From Phlyctochytrium arcticum (Eukaryota; Chytridiomycota; Chytridiomycetes; Chytridiales; Chytridiaceae), in assembly GCA_025602905.1 (NCBI GenBank), contig JAHLKI010000009.1, forward strand, positions 620,001 through 684,000: 64,000 nucleotides of DNA, written 5' to 3'. Every line of letters begins with the position of its first letter. Positions within the stretch are counted from its first letter, which is position 1. The translations under genes were made by a program, and so were the position numbers. The notes beneath the pieces are model-generated. The model was given only the letters and a program-made list of their open reading frames with translations, was not told where the DNA came from and did not search any database. Below are positions 8,064-20,375 of this stretch, one piece after another.

Positions 8064-11000
8064 CTATACTTTACGAAATTTGTACTTGAGCACTAGCCAA
8101 GCGACACCCCGCATCGCCACAGTAAGCACCGCAATCATGATAAGTGCCAACCGCCATTCGCGATCAGTGTTTTCAAATCCGAGCAGGGCCATTGCATCAT
8201 CCCCAGTTCGGTAATAACATGTGCCACCCTGAACATCAGCCTCCGTGCACGAAAACTGTAGTCCCTCAAACTCTTGTTTGGCAGTGAGCCGCGCCATCCA
8301 GCGGGCAATAGAAGCGTAGTTGATTTTGTCGAGGAAACCGGGCATCTTGACCGAGAGAAAACCGGACATCATGACTTGCAGCGAGATAAACGTTGACATG
8401 ACTTGTACCGAGAAACCAATGGATTGGACCTATGTGTGCGGTTCACAGTCAGCTATTTTGTAAAAAGTTGACATTTGAAAGCGTTGTGAGATCTTACCAG
8501 TGCACAAAAAGCAATACCGATACTTTCCCCCGTGTTAATCTTGAGATCTGAGTTTTAGGACATACCCACAAACCAAAAGCAACTCAGAAACTCTTACCAG
8601 ACAGAAGGTAACATAACAGTAGCTCAACACTCTAGACACACCCGTTTGAAGTCCGATAGCATACACGGCCAGCATGGTATAAAGAATGGACGTGACAATC
8701 TCTGCAATGTTGATGAGATTTACAAATCGTTCTCGCACTTTTTGAAGAGCAGTCTTACCGAAAGGAACCTCATTGACAAGATACGAGACAAAGAAGCTGG
8801 TTACTCCGTAGATGTTATCCCGATATTCAAGCCGCATCAGATTAATCTCGCGTGGGAAGACGGCGATACAATTCAGCATCCCAATAAAAATCAAGGGCCC
8901 ACCTTGTTGCTAGAGGGTAGCATGCGCCGGTGTTAGCGGGGTTGAGCATGCATTCAGTTAACATCAGTACTGACCAGAAACCCAAATCGACTTTGAACCG
9001 AGAGTTGATCATACTTGAGGCGAGCAAAATACCTGTAAAGCGAATATCATGTCAGTATACTCGAAATGGTCGTATGAAACCCCGAGGGACACTACATACA
9101 GTGTAAGAATAACTCCCAGAGCCAAAGCTTGCATCATTCGTGTCGCCATCAAATGGATTTGTCGGTGCAGGTTGACAAAACTTCGATTGATCAAAACGGC
9201 AGACGCGGGGAAGAAGCTGCGGGGTTTACGGTAGGATAGCTCGACTTCCTGGATCGTATGGTCGGCGCTTTTACTATCTATTCTGGGTGGTGTTGGGGGA
9301 CGGACATGCGTAGGAGTAATGGTATCGTCTACAGGTTTTGTGGTATCTGCTTCCACTGTGGACGGATGGCCCACGGAAAATGATCCGCCAACAGCTCCAT
9401 CTTGCGTCTGTTCATAGGCCTCCCATTCCCTCACAAGCCGATCAACCCGTTCCCTTGACGTTGTCTCAACCTCCTGATTTCGTAAATCCACCGACGACAA
9501 GTCAATAGCGTAATCGGCCGGATTGGTCCATCTCGGCGCGGCAAATCCGAGTCGACCAAAATAAGGAATCATATTCGCGGCCGGGCCCGAATATACGGGG
9601 CGACCGCCGCGAGCTAGTAGTAGAGTATGGTCGAATAACCGGACAATATCGGACCGAGGCTGGTGAATGGAGACAATGACTGTTCGGTTATGCTCACTCG
9701 CGAGTCGTTTCAGTAAAATCATGAGGTTGTGAGATGTATACGCGTCCAGTCCACTGGTCGGTTCGTCAATGATTAGGACGGCGGGGTTGGTGAGTAGCTG
9801 AATTCCGATACTCAACCGCCGCTTTTCGCCACCAGAAAGGCCCTTTGACACGCCCTCTTCACCCACAAGGCGGTCCGCACAATCCTTGAGCCCGAGTTCG
9901 ACCATGACAGATTCGGCCCGATCGAGTTTTTGCGTACGGGACATTTCGGTTGGGAGCCGGAGCAAGGCGGCAAAACGGAGGGTTTCGCGGGCTGTCAGAG
10001 CGGGGAGTAGGTGATTATCACTTTGGACCACCAGAGAGCAGAGTGATGCGACCTGGGCAGCCGATTTGAGGTTTTGGTTGGCGTATAAGATTTCCCCAGA
10101 TTGTTCGGCCGACATGAAGGGCCCCAAATCGAGCGGTCGGGCCATCAACAGATTCAGCAGTGTTGATTTGCCGGCTCCACTTGCCCCGAGGATGACGGAA
10201 AGGTTCCCGGCCGGAAAATGAGCAGAGATACTTTGCAAGATGGGTGTACGACGTTGATTCTCCGATGTGTCAATAAGGGCCGCTGCACCCTCATTCTTGG
10301 CCGTCTTCCGTCTCCCCTTTTTCAAGGACAGAGACAGTTTATCCAACCGGATATCAACTCTTGGAACGGCCCCCATCCCCTTTTGCGCTTCCAGATCCTC
10401 CTTCTTTCCCTGCCCCACCTTTTTCCGTTTCTGAGCAACTAGTCCGGTAGCCTGTACCCCTCCAGCCGGCATTACCGACAAAATGAGCGCCGACACAATC
10501 ATCAAAATAAAGAAATTGAGAATCAGTAATAGTGTTGGTGTCCAATAATCATGCTCGGTAAACCCTTGACTGCGCAAAATGTTGACGCCTTGACAGCGGG
10601 GATCGATTGTGCCGGGGGGTAATTGGAGGTCCGGGCATGCGTAACTGTTTTCGGAGAATTCGTTGGAGGAGAGGAGACGGTATCCATATGATATATACGA
10701 AATGTCTTTGAACCAGCGCAAGTAGACGGGGATCTCGTTGATCTATAGTCGTTCTTAGTTTTTGCTTTCATGGTTGTTGCTGAGAAGAATGAGTTTACCT
10801 GAATGTAAAATCCGGATGATGTCGACAAGAAGGTAAATACAGAGTTGGCGATCAGCGATGCCGTTGCGAAATCTCGAGCAATAGAAATAGCGAAAAACGC
10901 CCAGGCGACCCTTTCAAAACCGCCCCGATAAGAACACTCATCAACGCACATGTGTGACAAACAAACTTACGTGCAAAGTTGCATGAGGATATTTCCCCAC

Positions 11001-12792
11001 GCAAAAATGGCAAAATGAAATCCTTCGTCCGTCCGCAATCCACTCATGTAATAGAGGATGACAGAGAATATGACGGCTACGACGACATTAAGTAGGAAAT
11101 TGGCGATCCACCAGCCGGTCAGGTACGGGACCACGCCGTACATTTTGTCGAGCCGTTCACGATCAAACACGCGGAAGCTGGGGCACAGATATGTTTAATT
11201 GATGTGATAGAATGCGTTGTTTGGAGGAGGGAACTTACTCGAGAGATAATTTGTAGACCATAAACATGATGGCGAGGTAGTTTTGAACAGCGGCAGAAAT
11301 GTACACGACGGCTTTGCGTCCAAGGATACCAGCCTGCGCGAATGAAGGAGGATTAGCCCGGATATGTGGCAGACAAAGAAGATGAAAATGTACCTGGGTC
11401 TCGTCGAGCTTGTAGAAAATGATACCAACAGCGGTAGCTAAAAGTAACACTTCGATAATGGATCCATAGAGTGTGACCCGGTCAGCTACCAAATTCCGTA
11501 TGGATCTTGCTGACAAGACTTTGGTCTGCTCCCAAAAGCCTGCTCCGGTTCGTCGTTGTCGGCCGGGGAATGCTCCACACACCCGGCTCTTTTTCTTATC
11601 CGTGACGGGTAAGAACTCGGGTGGGGTACGGCTGGCAGCAGAGTCTCGCCATGCTTTGACCAATGTGTCCACACGCGCAAGCGACTCGGCTTCGGCGGCC
11701 GTGTCGCGGTTGTCCACACTGGTAATGTCAATCAGATGGTCGGCGGGATTCACGTATTCTGGCACTGTATGCCCAAGATTCTCGAAATGGGCCAAGGCGC
11801 CTTGACGCGGCCCGGCATAGACCAGATCCCCTCTACTCAGCAAAATGATATCATCAAACAGGTCAAAGATGTCGGATCGGGGTTGGTGGATGGACACAAA
11901 GATGGTCCGTCCCCCACGACAAAGCGAGACGAGCGTTTCCGTTAAGGCGTGCGATGTGAATGCGTCCAGGCCCGTAGTAGGCTCATCCATAAACAGAATG
12001 CTGGGGTTCATGAGTAGCTGGACACCGACAGAGACTCGGCGCTTTTCACCGCCCGAGATACCCTTTTGCCATTCATCGCCAATAATCGTATCCGCACACT
12101 CTTTGAGACCCAACTCGAGAATGACATTTTCGACGTGGGTGTACTTCGTCTTGAGTGGCATTCCCTGGGGGAGGCGAAGACGGGCCGCATATTGTAGGGT
12201 TTGTCGGACTATGGGAGATTTAGAATGTTGATGGGCAAAAATGATTACAGAGATGTGTCAGTATACCTGTGAGAAACGGCAAGAGCTGATCGGTCTGCTG
12301 GACATAGGCGACCTTGCCACTATCGATAAAGTCCTTGGAACGGATCCCATTGATCATAATGTTGCCCTGCAAGTTCAAGTTCCGACCTCGACCAGCCAGC
12401 GCATTCAAGAGGGTAGTCTATCACATATCATCAGCTGTTAGATGATGGTGGAACAGACAAACTGCTAATAACGTATGATGTTACAACCTTTCCACTTCCA
12501 CTTCCACCCTAAAAAAGAAAAGAGATGATGGGGTCAGTTAAATGTACAAGTCGTTTGGTAATGGTTGGGGGCAGAAACGCACCATGATGGCAACCAACTT
12601 GCCGCGCTCGGCTCCAAACGAGACATTTCTAAGAACCGTTGATCCTCCTCGTATTTCATAGACGGATTCTGTAGACTTGTTGGATTCATCCGGGGAAGAC
12701 TGTTGGAGGATCTTGCGTCGTTTGCCGCCAATCGTGATGCTTAGATTTGACACAATGACCTCTGCGGGCTCGATTTGATCGAATTCGTCCAT
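8064..12792 (-). CDS. Full-length ABCG (WBC-type) transporter, YOL075C-like
   Basis: Twelve exons can be joined in frame: 12792-12583, 12508-12488, 12417-12267, 12208-11394, 11333-11239, 11177-10971, 10910-10799, 10742-9100, 9032-8975, 8909-8598, 8539-8498, 8429-8064 (1343 aa). The order is NBD1-TMD1-NBD2-TMD2, with nucleotide-binding domains before membrane domains. NBD1 has Walker A GGSGSGKTT, signature ISGGEKRR and Walker B ILFMDEPTTGLDA. NBD2 has GASGAGKST, LSGGEKRR and LIIDEPTSGLDA. H-loops appear as SIHQPRSDI in both. Both sites look catalytically complete. The overall plan resembles yeast YOL075C rather than the PDR drug pumps. Substrate unknown; membrane efflux or lipid export is the family role. 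Exon 2 is only 21 nt and encodes GGSGSGK. Confidence 0.88.
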
Positions 12793-14297
12793 AGCGTTAG
12801 TGGGTGGGTCAGTCCTATGAGGTGCTGGCAGTCATGCAGTTCCAAAGAAATCCGTTCGCTCCTGGCCAGGGTATGAGTTGACTTGTATACAAGTTGCTTG
12901 CTTGCCAAACAAGTTGCGAAGTGAAGTGGTAATAACCTGATGCGCAGAGTTTGCGCAACTCCGTAAAACTGTGTTCTGGAAAGTCAGAAAGAACCGTAGC
13001 GCTTTTCTGGTGTCTTTCAAGCTGTCAGTCTGCCTGATTGTAAATGTGGACGTGTCGTCCGATTCCCGCTCTCGTCCACAAGTTTTTGCTTGCAACGGCC
13101 CACTTTTTACACTCACGATTAGGACATACGTTGGTGGTCGGAAGTCGCCCACGAATTCGGAGTTTGCCAGTTCAATGTTTTTGGGGGAGATAGGCCGGTG
13201 CTCCGAACGCCTGGGTTTTGTCGAGTTGGCGACTTCGGTTGTGGCCACTTGTCGTGCTTGCGCGATGCGATGCAGCCGCCGATGTGCTGCCGATGCATAA
13301 AACAATTGGACAAGCGGAAAGTAAAGGAGTCTCAAGCAGCTTTAAGCTTTACGACTATCTCAAAATAACATTAACATTGTTCCCAACAGTGATTTGCGTC
13401 GTCCGATGATAAGGTTCCAGGGAAACAAGGCCAACCATGATACTCGAGAATATCATATATAGACCGTCGGTGTCAAAGAGTTTTATGCGATCCCTGCTTC
13501 GCCCGTACGGTTGCGCAAACGGCTGCTTGGACCTGAAATCCAACGAAACCCAACGGACAGACCAGTTCTGAAAAGTCCGCCGGACCGTGCCCATCAAATC
13601 CATCATGACATTCAACGTCCGTTGATGCACATCGATGCATCTACTGTAGTCCCAAATATCATAAGGAGCACAGCGAGTTTTGGTACGTTTGGATCGTTGT
13701 TCATCTGGTATGATACAAGCCATGCAATATGGGTCAAAAGATGTATTCTATCATGCCTGTGTTCTCTTCTTGCCTTTTCATTGTCCCATTCTATATATAT
13801 GTCTTTGCGATGAGATCCATGCGAGGATATCTATCGATCCACAGTTTCTGGCATCTTTCTGTCGCCGCCGTCGGAGTCCGTCCGGCCGAACCGCCTGTGC
13901 ACTCTGAGCTCTCGGCTCCGACAGGCTCGCCTGAGGCAAGTGACGTCACGAAATCGAACAGCTTTTTTGAACTTTTTGACTTTTTCGAACGTTCAAAATC
14001 GTCGAAAATCGAGCAGAAGGAACCAGGATTTCGGAGGAATCGAAGGAATCGGAGTTTGGCGGTGATTTTATCGTCAAAGGAAATCCTGGGGACAAACGGA
14101 GGAAAATGTGCAGAAACATTTTGTTGAATTAAAATCAAGGAAATCTTCTCGGGCTGCCGCTGCATCGCGATTATTGGGGCGGTCGCTGGAACACCTCGAC
14201 GACAAACTCCGACAACCAGCTTAATACACTCAGCAAAAACGGAATCTTTCTATGCTACCACCCAGCTAATATCAACAATCAACACTTGTTCCTGAGC
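12793..14297. other. Intergenic region between the ABCG and channel-like genes
   Basis: About 1.5 kb between divergently transcribed genes. Several ORFs of 60-130 codons lie here on both strands, but none shows a family motif or a convincing splice partner. At 13941-13948 there is a perfect TGACGTCA (CRE/ATF-type palindrome) inside an AT/GAAC-rich stretch containing GAACGTTC. This suggests a shared regulatory region, although neither gene start is close to the palindrome. Confidence 0.4.
13941..13948. promoter_or_regulatory. TGACGTCA palindrome (CRE/ATF-type site)
   Basis: A perfect eight-base palindrome about 350 bp upstream of the channel-like gene. bZIP factors of the ATF/CREB class bind this sequence in fungi. 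An isolated octamer can occur by chance. Confidence 0.3.
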
Positions 14298-15670
14298 ATG
14301 GTGGTATTAACTATAGTCGGGGTTGCCATCATCCTGGTCATCTTTCACGACTTTGTCTGGACAACCTTCTCGGCCTCTTCGTAAGCTTCTTGTGGTCGTC
14401 CTTCTTGATCCTTGTCTAATGCTTTGTATACAGGAACGGATTCATTACAACATGGTCAACTGCCGGTTCGTACATGTTCAAGTCGTTGCATCCAGAATGT
14501 CCCAAACTGATGATGACTCCAGGAGTTCTAAAACTGGCGGGACTGCTGTATAAAACGCTTCCGTTGGCAAGAAAACATCTTCATTCTTTTGCCGAATTCA
14601 CAATAGGTAAAGCTATCGCCCCGCATTTTGTTCATCATTCCCACTCTGACATTTTCACACCTAGTATGGATCCTCTGCATCTGGTACATCGGAACATGGC
14701 TGGGCTGGACCCTCATCTTCTACTCTTCTATTCCCATCATTGAAACCAGTACCGCTTCGGATCTGGACGGCGTGGCACCCACCGGGTTTGGCCAGGTCGT
14801 GTATTACACCGGCATGATGTTTTTCACCCTCGGCTTGGGGGATTATGCTGCCGCGTCCGAGGGGCACATTATCTGGAGGATACTCAGTGATGTGTGTGCC
14901 GCTGAAGGCATCTTGTTATCCATCATTACCGTAACATGTATGTTTATACCCTGGTCACATCATTCTGCGAGACAGGGATACTAAAGTCGTCACAAAAGAT
15001 CTGCTGGCCACCGTCAATGCAGCTACAACGACGTCTATATTTGCCAACATGCTCGTCTGTCTCGGCGGCTCACCCACCAATATTCTCGTCAACGCCTGGT
15101 CCCCACGGACAAAATCGTTCGGCAACCTGGAAGACACGCTCATCACCCTGCGCGATTCAATTGCCCAGGAACGGCAAAACCATATCCTCTGTAAGTCTTC
15201 CCTTACTTCGCCACGGCAACTCTGGTCTAATCATACTTGTTCATTCGGCAGACCCCGTACTCTTTACCTACTCGTTTGCCGCCCGCGAATACACCTACGA
15301 TAGCGCCCCACCCCGCATAGCAGCCCTCGACGAACTCCTCACCATCCTCCTCTACGCCGTCGACCCAGCCGTAGCTCCCTCCCGCTTTGTCCTCACAACC
15401 GTCCGCACCTCCCTCTCCGCCTACCTCCAAACCCTGGAAGCAGCCCACATCCACGCCCGCGAAGAAGCTCCCCCGGTCCCTTCCCTAGACAAACTCCGTC
15501 AAATTGGCATCCCGCTTATTGTTACGGATGAATCGTGGGAATTAATCGTTGGCGAACTCTCGGATCGACGGAAATGGTTACGCGGCATGCTCAATAATGC
15601 TGGACAGGATTGGCTGCAAGTTACTCGAACCCCGTGGTTGGAAAGTCATCAGGATTTTCCTGTTGTATAA
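14298..15670 (+). CDS. Ion-channel-like membrane protein with a GLGD pore motif
   Basis: Starts ATG-GTG-GTA-TTA. Introns follow after about codon 28 (donor GTAAGC near 14382), near 14608-14665, near 14935-14980 and at about 15190-15250. The N-terminal segment VVLTIVGVAIILVIFHDFVW is a membrane span. VWILCIWYIGTWLGWTLIFY is a second, and a re-entrant pore region, YYTGMMFFTLGLGDYAAAS, precedes a third span (GILLSIITV). The pore motif resembles the TLGLGDY filter of some bacterial potassium-channel-family proteins rather than TVGYGD. The cytosolic C-terminal half is alpha-helical and unrecognised. The third intron is the least certain join: its borders could be read in more than one way. Location plasma or internal membrane; ion selectivity unproven. 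Confidence 0.65.
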
Positions 15671-16199
15671 AATGTACATATATAAGCCATTTTTGGTGCA
15701 AATGAATAAATAGTAATATCTTACATCCTGTCCAATCCACATCCACTCCCGCAACCACCCGCATCTCGGGATCCCACTCGTAGTTACTATTGCATCACAA
15801 CTTTTAAGCTCTGCAACCCCCTACATATTCGAGACATACAACTTTTCCGCCACAAGTCTCATAATCCTTCCTCTCGTGTGATCATACCACCCCCGTCGAC
15901 ATGCTGCGACAACCCGTTAGGTGTTATCTTCATACTTGAATACTTGAACTGCGCAGTCATTCACTAGGATCAGGTTGCGGCAAGGTTCCTCCTCAACATA
16001 CCATTCAGTTTTTTGTGTTGTCACAGTACTCATATTGTGTAGTGGACTCTCGAAGGATTGTTTTTTCGCAGAACGGCTCCCTGGAAAAATAGCTCTAGTA
16101 ACAGTGTGCCCACTGCCTGTCATACGCGTGGGAACATTTGAATATACCCGATCACTTGCCGAGTCGTTTTCTGGCTCGTCGGTGCACGATACATCTCTA
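15671..16199. other. Gene-poor spacer
   Basis: Between the channel-like gene and the short repeat unit holding locus D. Two overlapping ORFs of under 80 codons on opposite strands have no recognisable motif. Nothing else seen. Confidence 0.4.
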
Positions 16200-16562
16200 C
16201 AATCTGTAGAATAGTATGGGACCCCAACATGCTTTAAACCGAGATAAAAATGATGTAATTTTGGTAGTTGGCAAAAAAGGCTGGGTTGGATGCACTGCAG
16301 AGAACTTTAGGACACCGTTCATAACATTTATTGGGCGTTTTGTGCTAGCTAAGGCTATCTGATGCTACTCTACTTAAAAACTGCTAAAGATAATGCGGAA
16401 ATCTTGAGTCGATAGTGAAAGAGGAAAGACAAATTGGGATTTATGGCTTATGTGTATGGCCGAAAAGAATAATGCTCTTGGGAAGTATGTATATGTTCAG
16501 CTATATTTGTAGTAAGTTGGCTTTGATTTGTGGTGCAATTGGGTTCCTTCTCAACCCACCAC

Positions 16563-16682
16563 TCATTCTTCGTCAGAATCGTCGTCATTACGCCGACAGC
16601 AAGCTGTCACACGTGCCCACCATCGCTTGAGCCGCCAGAAACGGGGTGGTACGTCCATTGTTATAGTTGTTGTTCGATCCAT
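16563..16682 (-). CDS. Small conserved Trp/Arg-rich peptide, locus D (39 aa)
   Basis: Complete 39-residue frame: MDRTTTIT, MDVPPRFWRLKRWW, A-R-V-T-A-C-C-R-R, then N-D-D-D-S-D-E-E. It is the same length as locus C, with leader, core, Cys-Cys-Arg-Arg and acidic tail all in register. Replacement changes cluster in the linker (R-N-I to A-R-V) and in the tail, where acidity is kept. An in-frame upstream extension to about 16769 is open, but it would run through the 5'-UTR intron seen in the other copies, so this ATG is preferred. Function unknown; see locus C. Confidence 0.68.
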   Translation of the reverse strand: MDRTTTITMDVPPRFWRLKRWWARVTACCRRNDDDSDEE

Positions 16683-16684
16683 AT

Positions 16685-16745
16685 CTTTGTGTGGTAGATG
16701 GTTAGTTGGAGCGACTGTGTTCATATGGATCGGAATGACACCTAC
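16685..16745 (-). other. 5'-UTR intron of locus D
   Basis: Minus-strand donor GTAGGTGTCATTC, branch-like CCAACTAACC and acceptor CACACAAAG, two bases before the ATG. The donor follows CCCGCA exactly as in locus C. Confidence 0.65.
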
Positions 16746-17982
16746 TGCGGGATGCGCTAGCTTAATCACTTATAAAATATGTGAATAAAAGGCAGGACCA
16801 TGGCCGTGTTGACTTGCTTGGCGATATTCAAAGAGTCAGTCAGAGGGGGTTTGAAGTGTCGGAGGGGATTTGAAGTCGAAAATACAGATTGGCGTACAAG
16901 GTAACGTCTCGAGTCGAGAGTTGGGTAAGAAGCAAAGGAGAAAATTCCCCTCAGGGACTTCATATGTATCCGTCTAAAGATTGGTGATACTGAAAGATCG
17001 CCCCTAATCGGCATACGTACAAAGTATGAGTGATTTGGCGTCCTTTCGATCACCAGTTTTCCCAAATTTACTCACCATACCGTAAGTACTATTCAGCATG
17101 CAAGGGCAAGCCGTGTGTCCGAATCCCGCTATAGAATTCCCCTTCCGCTGAACTTGATGGGAAGGGAATGAAAATCTCCCCCGCGCTCCTGGATGCATCG
17201 GAGGAGGGAGACAGTCATTCCCTCCCCGGGCATAGATGAAGGATGTGTTCCATGAAGCACCAGACACAAAAACTGTCGGGGGTATGCAAAAAGGGGACTT
17301 TGGCCCCAAAGCGACCAGTTGCTCACGTCAGCTGAAACGCGTTGTGGAGAGCAAACAGGTAATAACTCTTGTGAATAGACTCGTATTGTTTTTTGTGATT
17401 CTCTTTCGATGCTGGAATAATAGACATAGGGCCGTGAGGTACATAGTCCTAGGCAGCGGGGATAAAAGATGGCGATAATGCGCAGCACATTGCCATCAAG
17501 ACATTGTGATGTACCACTCAATCGGCGGTTCATGTTTTTTAAAACTAACATTGAGACAAACAAGGCAAAGGCCATTATAGCAAGATTGCAAAAAGTAGGA
17601 GTGGTATAGATATGGTATTCGAAGCAAGAGAATGTATAGACAGAATAGAGTACAAAATACAAGAGAGAAAACAGACAAGCAGCAGCCACCTTCACTTATA
17701 TATCGACGCGACATCACTGCATCCACCCACGCTGGGAAACCATCTTTAAGTCGACCGTTTGCCATATGGTCTCCGGCCCTTTTGCCACCGTCCTCAGGCG
17801 ACGCCCGCCCTCGAGTAACAAATACACTGCCCCTCTGCACAGTGCAGCCCCTGGCTCCGTCCATTCACTTGCGCCAGCGACAGTCCGGTTCGCCCACATG
17901 GGGACATCCAAAAAACAAAAACAAAACACGACCGCAAACATACTCAACTGAGAAAGGCCTGGTCCGTAAAGTCCTGTCCAGA

Positions 17983-18245
17983 TGAAGCCGAGCCAAGTCG
18001 TGATGAAGCCGAACCAAGTCCTGATGATGAAGCCGAGCCAAGTCTTGATGATGAAGCCGAACCAAGTCCTGATGATGAAGCCGAACCAAGTCCTGATGAT
18101 GAAGCCGAGCCAGTAAGTATTGATGAAAGTACTGAAGTAAGTCCTGATGTGAGAGCCGAAGTAGGTCCAGATGATGCCGAGCCAAGTCCTGATGAGAGTG
18201 CCGAGCCAAGCCTTGATGAAGAGAGAGCCGAGTCGAGTCTTGTAG
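17983..18245 (-). repeat. Minisatellite of 18-24 bp units, copy 2
   Basis: GATGAAGCCGAGCCAAGTCC-type units on the plus strand, with GAT insertions that keep triplet phase. The plus strand is open from about 17820 to 18291 in a D-E-A-E-P-rich frame, but without an ATG upstream of the repeat. Confidence 0.65.
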
Positions 18246-18283
18246 TGCTGAAAATGATGGGGGGAGAGCAGAGCGACGGTGCC

Positions 18284-18291
18284 CTTTTATA
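18284..18291 (-). promoter_or_regulatory. Internal TATA box of the long repeat unit, copy 2
   Basis: TATAAAAG on the minus strand, in the same context (AAAACTATAAAAGGGCACCG) as copies 1 and 3. Confidence 0.5.
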
Positions 18292-20047
18292 GTTTTTGAG
18301 GCCCTTCCCGAGCCCCGTCGGAACTAGTGTCGGGGGAATCACAGATGCGTCGTAGACCCCATCAAAATGTGCCATTCGACACGCGAAGAACGTTTAGGTT
18401 TCAGGGACGCGTGTGTATGCGCTTGGAGTAGAAAAAAAAGAAGTCCCTGAACGGACATGATCTTGGATGACAAGGTCAGAACAGCTGGATGTACTCGAGT
18501 GCATCTGGCATTTGGACGGCCGTGTATGAAACTTGCAATCATGACAGACGGCGAGCCGAGTTAAGGAAGGAAATTCAGAAATGTCGAGTATGGTCGATGT
18601 GCTGAATGTCTGGGGCAAAATGTCTTGGGCATTTAAGACGACGACCGCGACGACCGAGTTCTGGCTGACGCGTCGGACGCGGAAAAACCAAGAATGCCCA
18701 CCGTGTCCTGTCCCTGAATCCATGAAGGCGCGCTCAGGCCGAGAACACTTTGACCCAGCAAGCCATCCATGCCATCCGAGGAATCGGCCACGACGACCAG
18801 TACAATGTACCTGGAAACGGCCAAAGTACTGCAATGGAATGCCTGGAATGCAGACATAGCAATATCCGAATGCTGGAGGAGCACCGAGGCCAAGTGCCAG
18901 TGGGTTGTGGTAGTAACTAGCAACAGCCACGACAGCGCCGACAACGATGATGAGAAGGCGACAAGACAAAATGCCACTATATGTGCTCCAGGCCTTTTGA
19001 AGGACGCATCGGCCTGCTTGCAAATCGCAAATCAACCAGCCAGCCAGCCCTCAACAGACTTTGGTTCCTGAGAGACCGGCCCGGGCATATCCCATAGTGC
19101 AATGCAAGTCGAGATCTATCCTAAGTTGGATCGTCACGGTGGAGGAGTTGCCGCTATCGTGCAAACCAGAGGATAGAACAATCTCTTACGACCGAGAATC
19201 CAGTACCACAAACGGGTAGACGACCAGATGAAAACGGTGGATGATCATCTAAGAAACTCGTTTCAAGAGCGCAAAAAGGGGCTTTGGGAGTGTTGCCATC
19301 AACGTCTACAAAACTCTTAATTCTCGATCACTTCAACGCCGTACATATCCTTCATCGCATTCAACCACCGCACTGCCAAGTCTTGACTAGTCCCGCATTC
19401 CGCACTTTCACCTGCCTGCCCACTATATCCTGAAAACACTCGAGCGCATCACTGGCCAGATTCTCCACACAGTCGTTGATCTTCACCCTGTCTGCTATAT
19501 CCTAAAAGAATTTGAGCTGATCATCTTCCACCGGGAGCCAGATTCTCTACAAGTTCCTTAATCTTCAACATGTATCCCAACGTATTCCGTCGATGGGATT
19601 TCTTCACGCCGGGGGATAGATTTTCCACAATTTGTTGATCTCCACCTGAACAAGCAATGTGTCAGATTCCGGACTGACATGACGGACATCACTGACAGGC
19701 ACACTTCAAAACACCTTGTCACCGTTTCAACGTCAGCAGCAAGAGCGATATCCAAGAAACGGAGCATCAATGCGTGCCCCCCCCCTCAATATCTGCATGG
19801 CATCTGGCATTGCAAGGTCAAACGCGTGAAACTCGGCTACCAAGGAACATCCAGCAGCAAAAGTTATTCAGGTCAGAACTCTTAAGGGCCAGGATTCCTA
19901 CATCCTCGTTGTACTTCAGTATTGGCCCCAAAAGGTAGAACGCACGTTGCCGTAAAAGGAGACAAGGACGGCCACAAGTGCTTGGCTTGGTCCAGTCTGG
20001 GAACCTTCCACGCACACTGGCCTACTAATTTTGATGGGGAGAGTAGC

Positions 20048-20094
20048 GTTTCGCCATCATCTTTCACAGCATTCAGAAACGAGGCGAGCCATCC
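20048..20094 (-). pseudogene. Small-peptide family locus F, decayed remnant
   Basis: Minus-strand GGATGGCTCGCCTCGTTTCT aligns with the locus E segment encoding MDGPPRFW, but small deletions break the frame before and within the core. A promoter module and an intron-like stretch (GTAGGTCACAAC to GATATATCAG) stand upstream on the minus strand in the usual order. This is a dead copy at the head of long unit 2. Confidence 0.5.
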
Positions 20095-20280
20095 GGTGGT
20101 ACTTATCCCATAACCTGATATATCAATGATGAATTAAATCGATTTTTCATGCGCATCACGTTGTGACCTACTACGTGGTGTGGTAGCTGAATCACTGGTC
20201 TGAAAGTAAATGTAATTCAATGCCATCTATTTGTCCAGGATTTATAAAGGAAACAGGAAATTTTCTGTCAAGGACTTTAC

Positions 20281-20375
20281 ATTTATACGCGAGCTTTGAC
20301 CCTCAAAAAGATCAGAGAAATAAACATGTCCAAACATTGTGAGTAGCGGCTTACGTGCGAAAATCTCCGCTGGAT
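20281..20375 (-). promoter_or_regulatory. Family promoter module, locus F
   Basis: On the minus strand: GGAGATTTTCGCACGTAAGCC, ATGTTTGGACATG, TTTATTTCTCTGATC, TTTTTGAGGGTCA, then CGCGTATAAATG. It is well preserved although the peptide gene below it is dead. Confidence 0.55.

Larger units (their letters stand above)
16200..17070 (-). repeat. Short repeat unit with locus D (inverted relative to C)
   Basis: On the minus strand it follows the C unit from the leader (TTGCTTCTTACCCAACTCTC, also near 3730) through the intron and peptide gene to the CTGCAGTGCATCCAAC landmark. The promoter boxes are worn: GAGGGTCA is not recognisable, although GGATACATATG stands at the TATA position. Confidence 0.65.
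17515..20375 (-). repeat. Long repeat unit, copy 2 (inverted)
   Basis: Minus-strand counterpart of 340-3150 and 27290-30245. On the minus strand it begins with the promoter at 20375-20281 and a decayed peptide locus near 20050. It carries the roughly 80-bp repeats (about 19390-19640), the GC-rich segment (about 18400-19100), the TATA box at 18284-18291, the minisatellite (17983-18245), and ends near 17515. A 117-codon ORF at 17632-17985 is identical in translation to the one on the opposite strand of copy 1 at 2689-3042, so that stretch has been homogenised recently. Reading on, the short unit D follows after about 450 bp, just as C follows copy 1. Confidence 0.75.

Noticed and set aside
9049..9234. 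Plus-strand ORFs inside the ABCG gene
   Set aside because: They are antisense shadows of transporter exons whose reading frame and family motifs are unambiguous.
17632..17985. 117-codon ORF identical in copies 1 and 2
   Set aside because: Identity is at the DNA level over a longer tract and extends outside the frame, so it reflects recent homogenisation rather than protein selection. Copy 3 breaks the frame.
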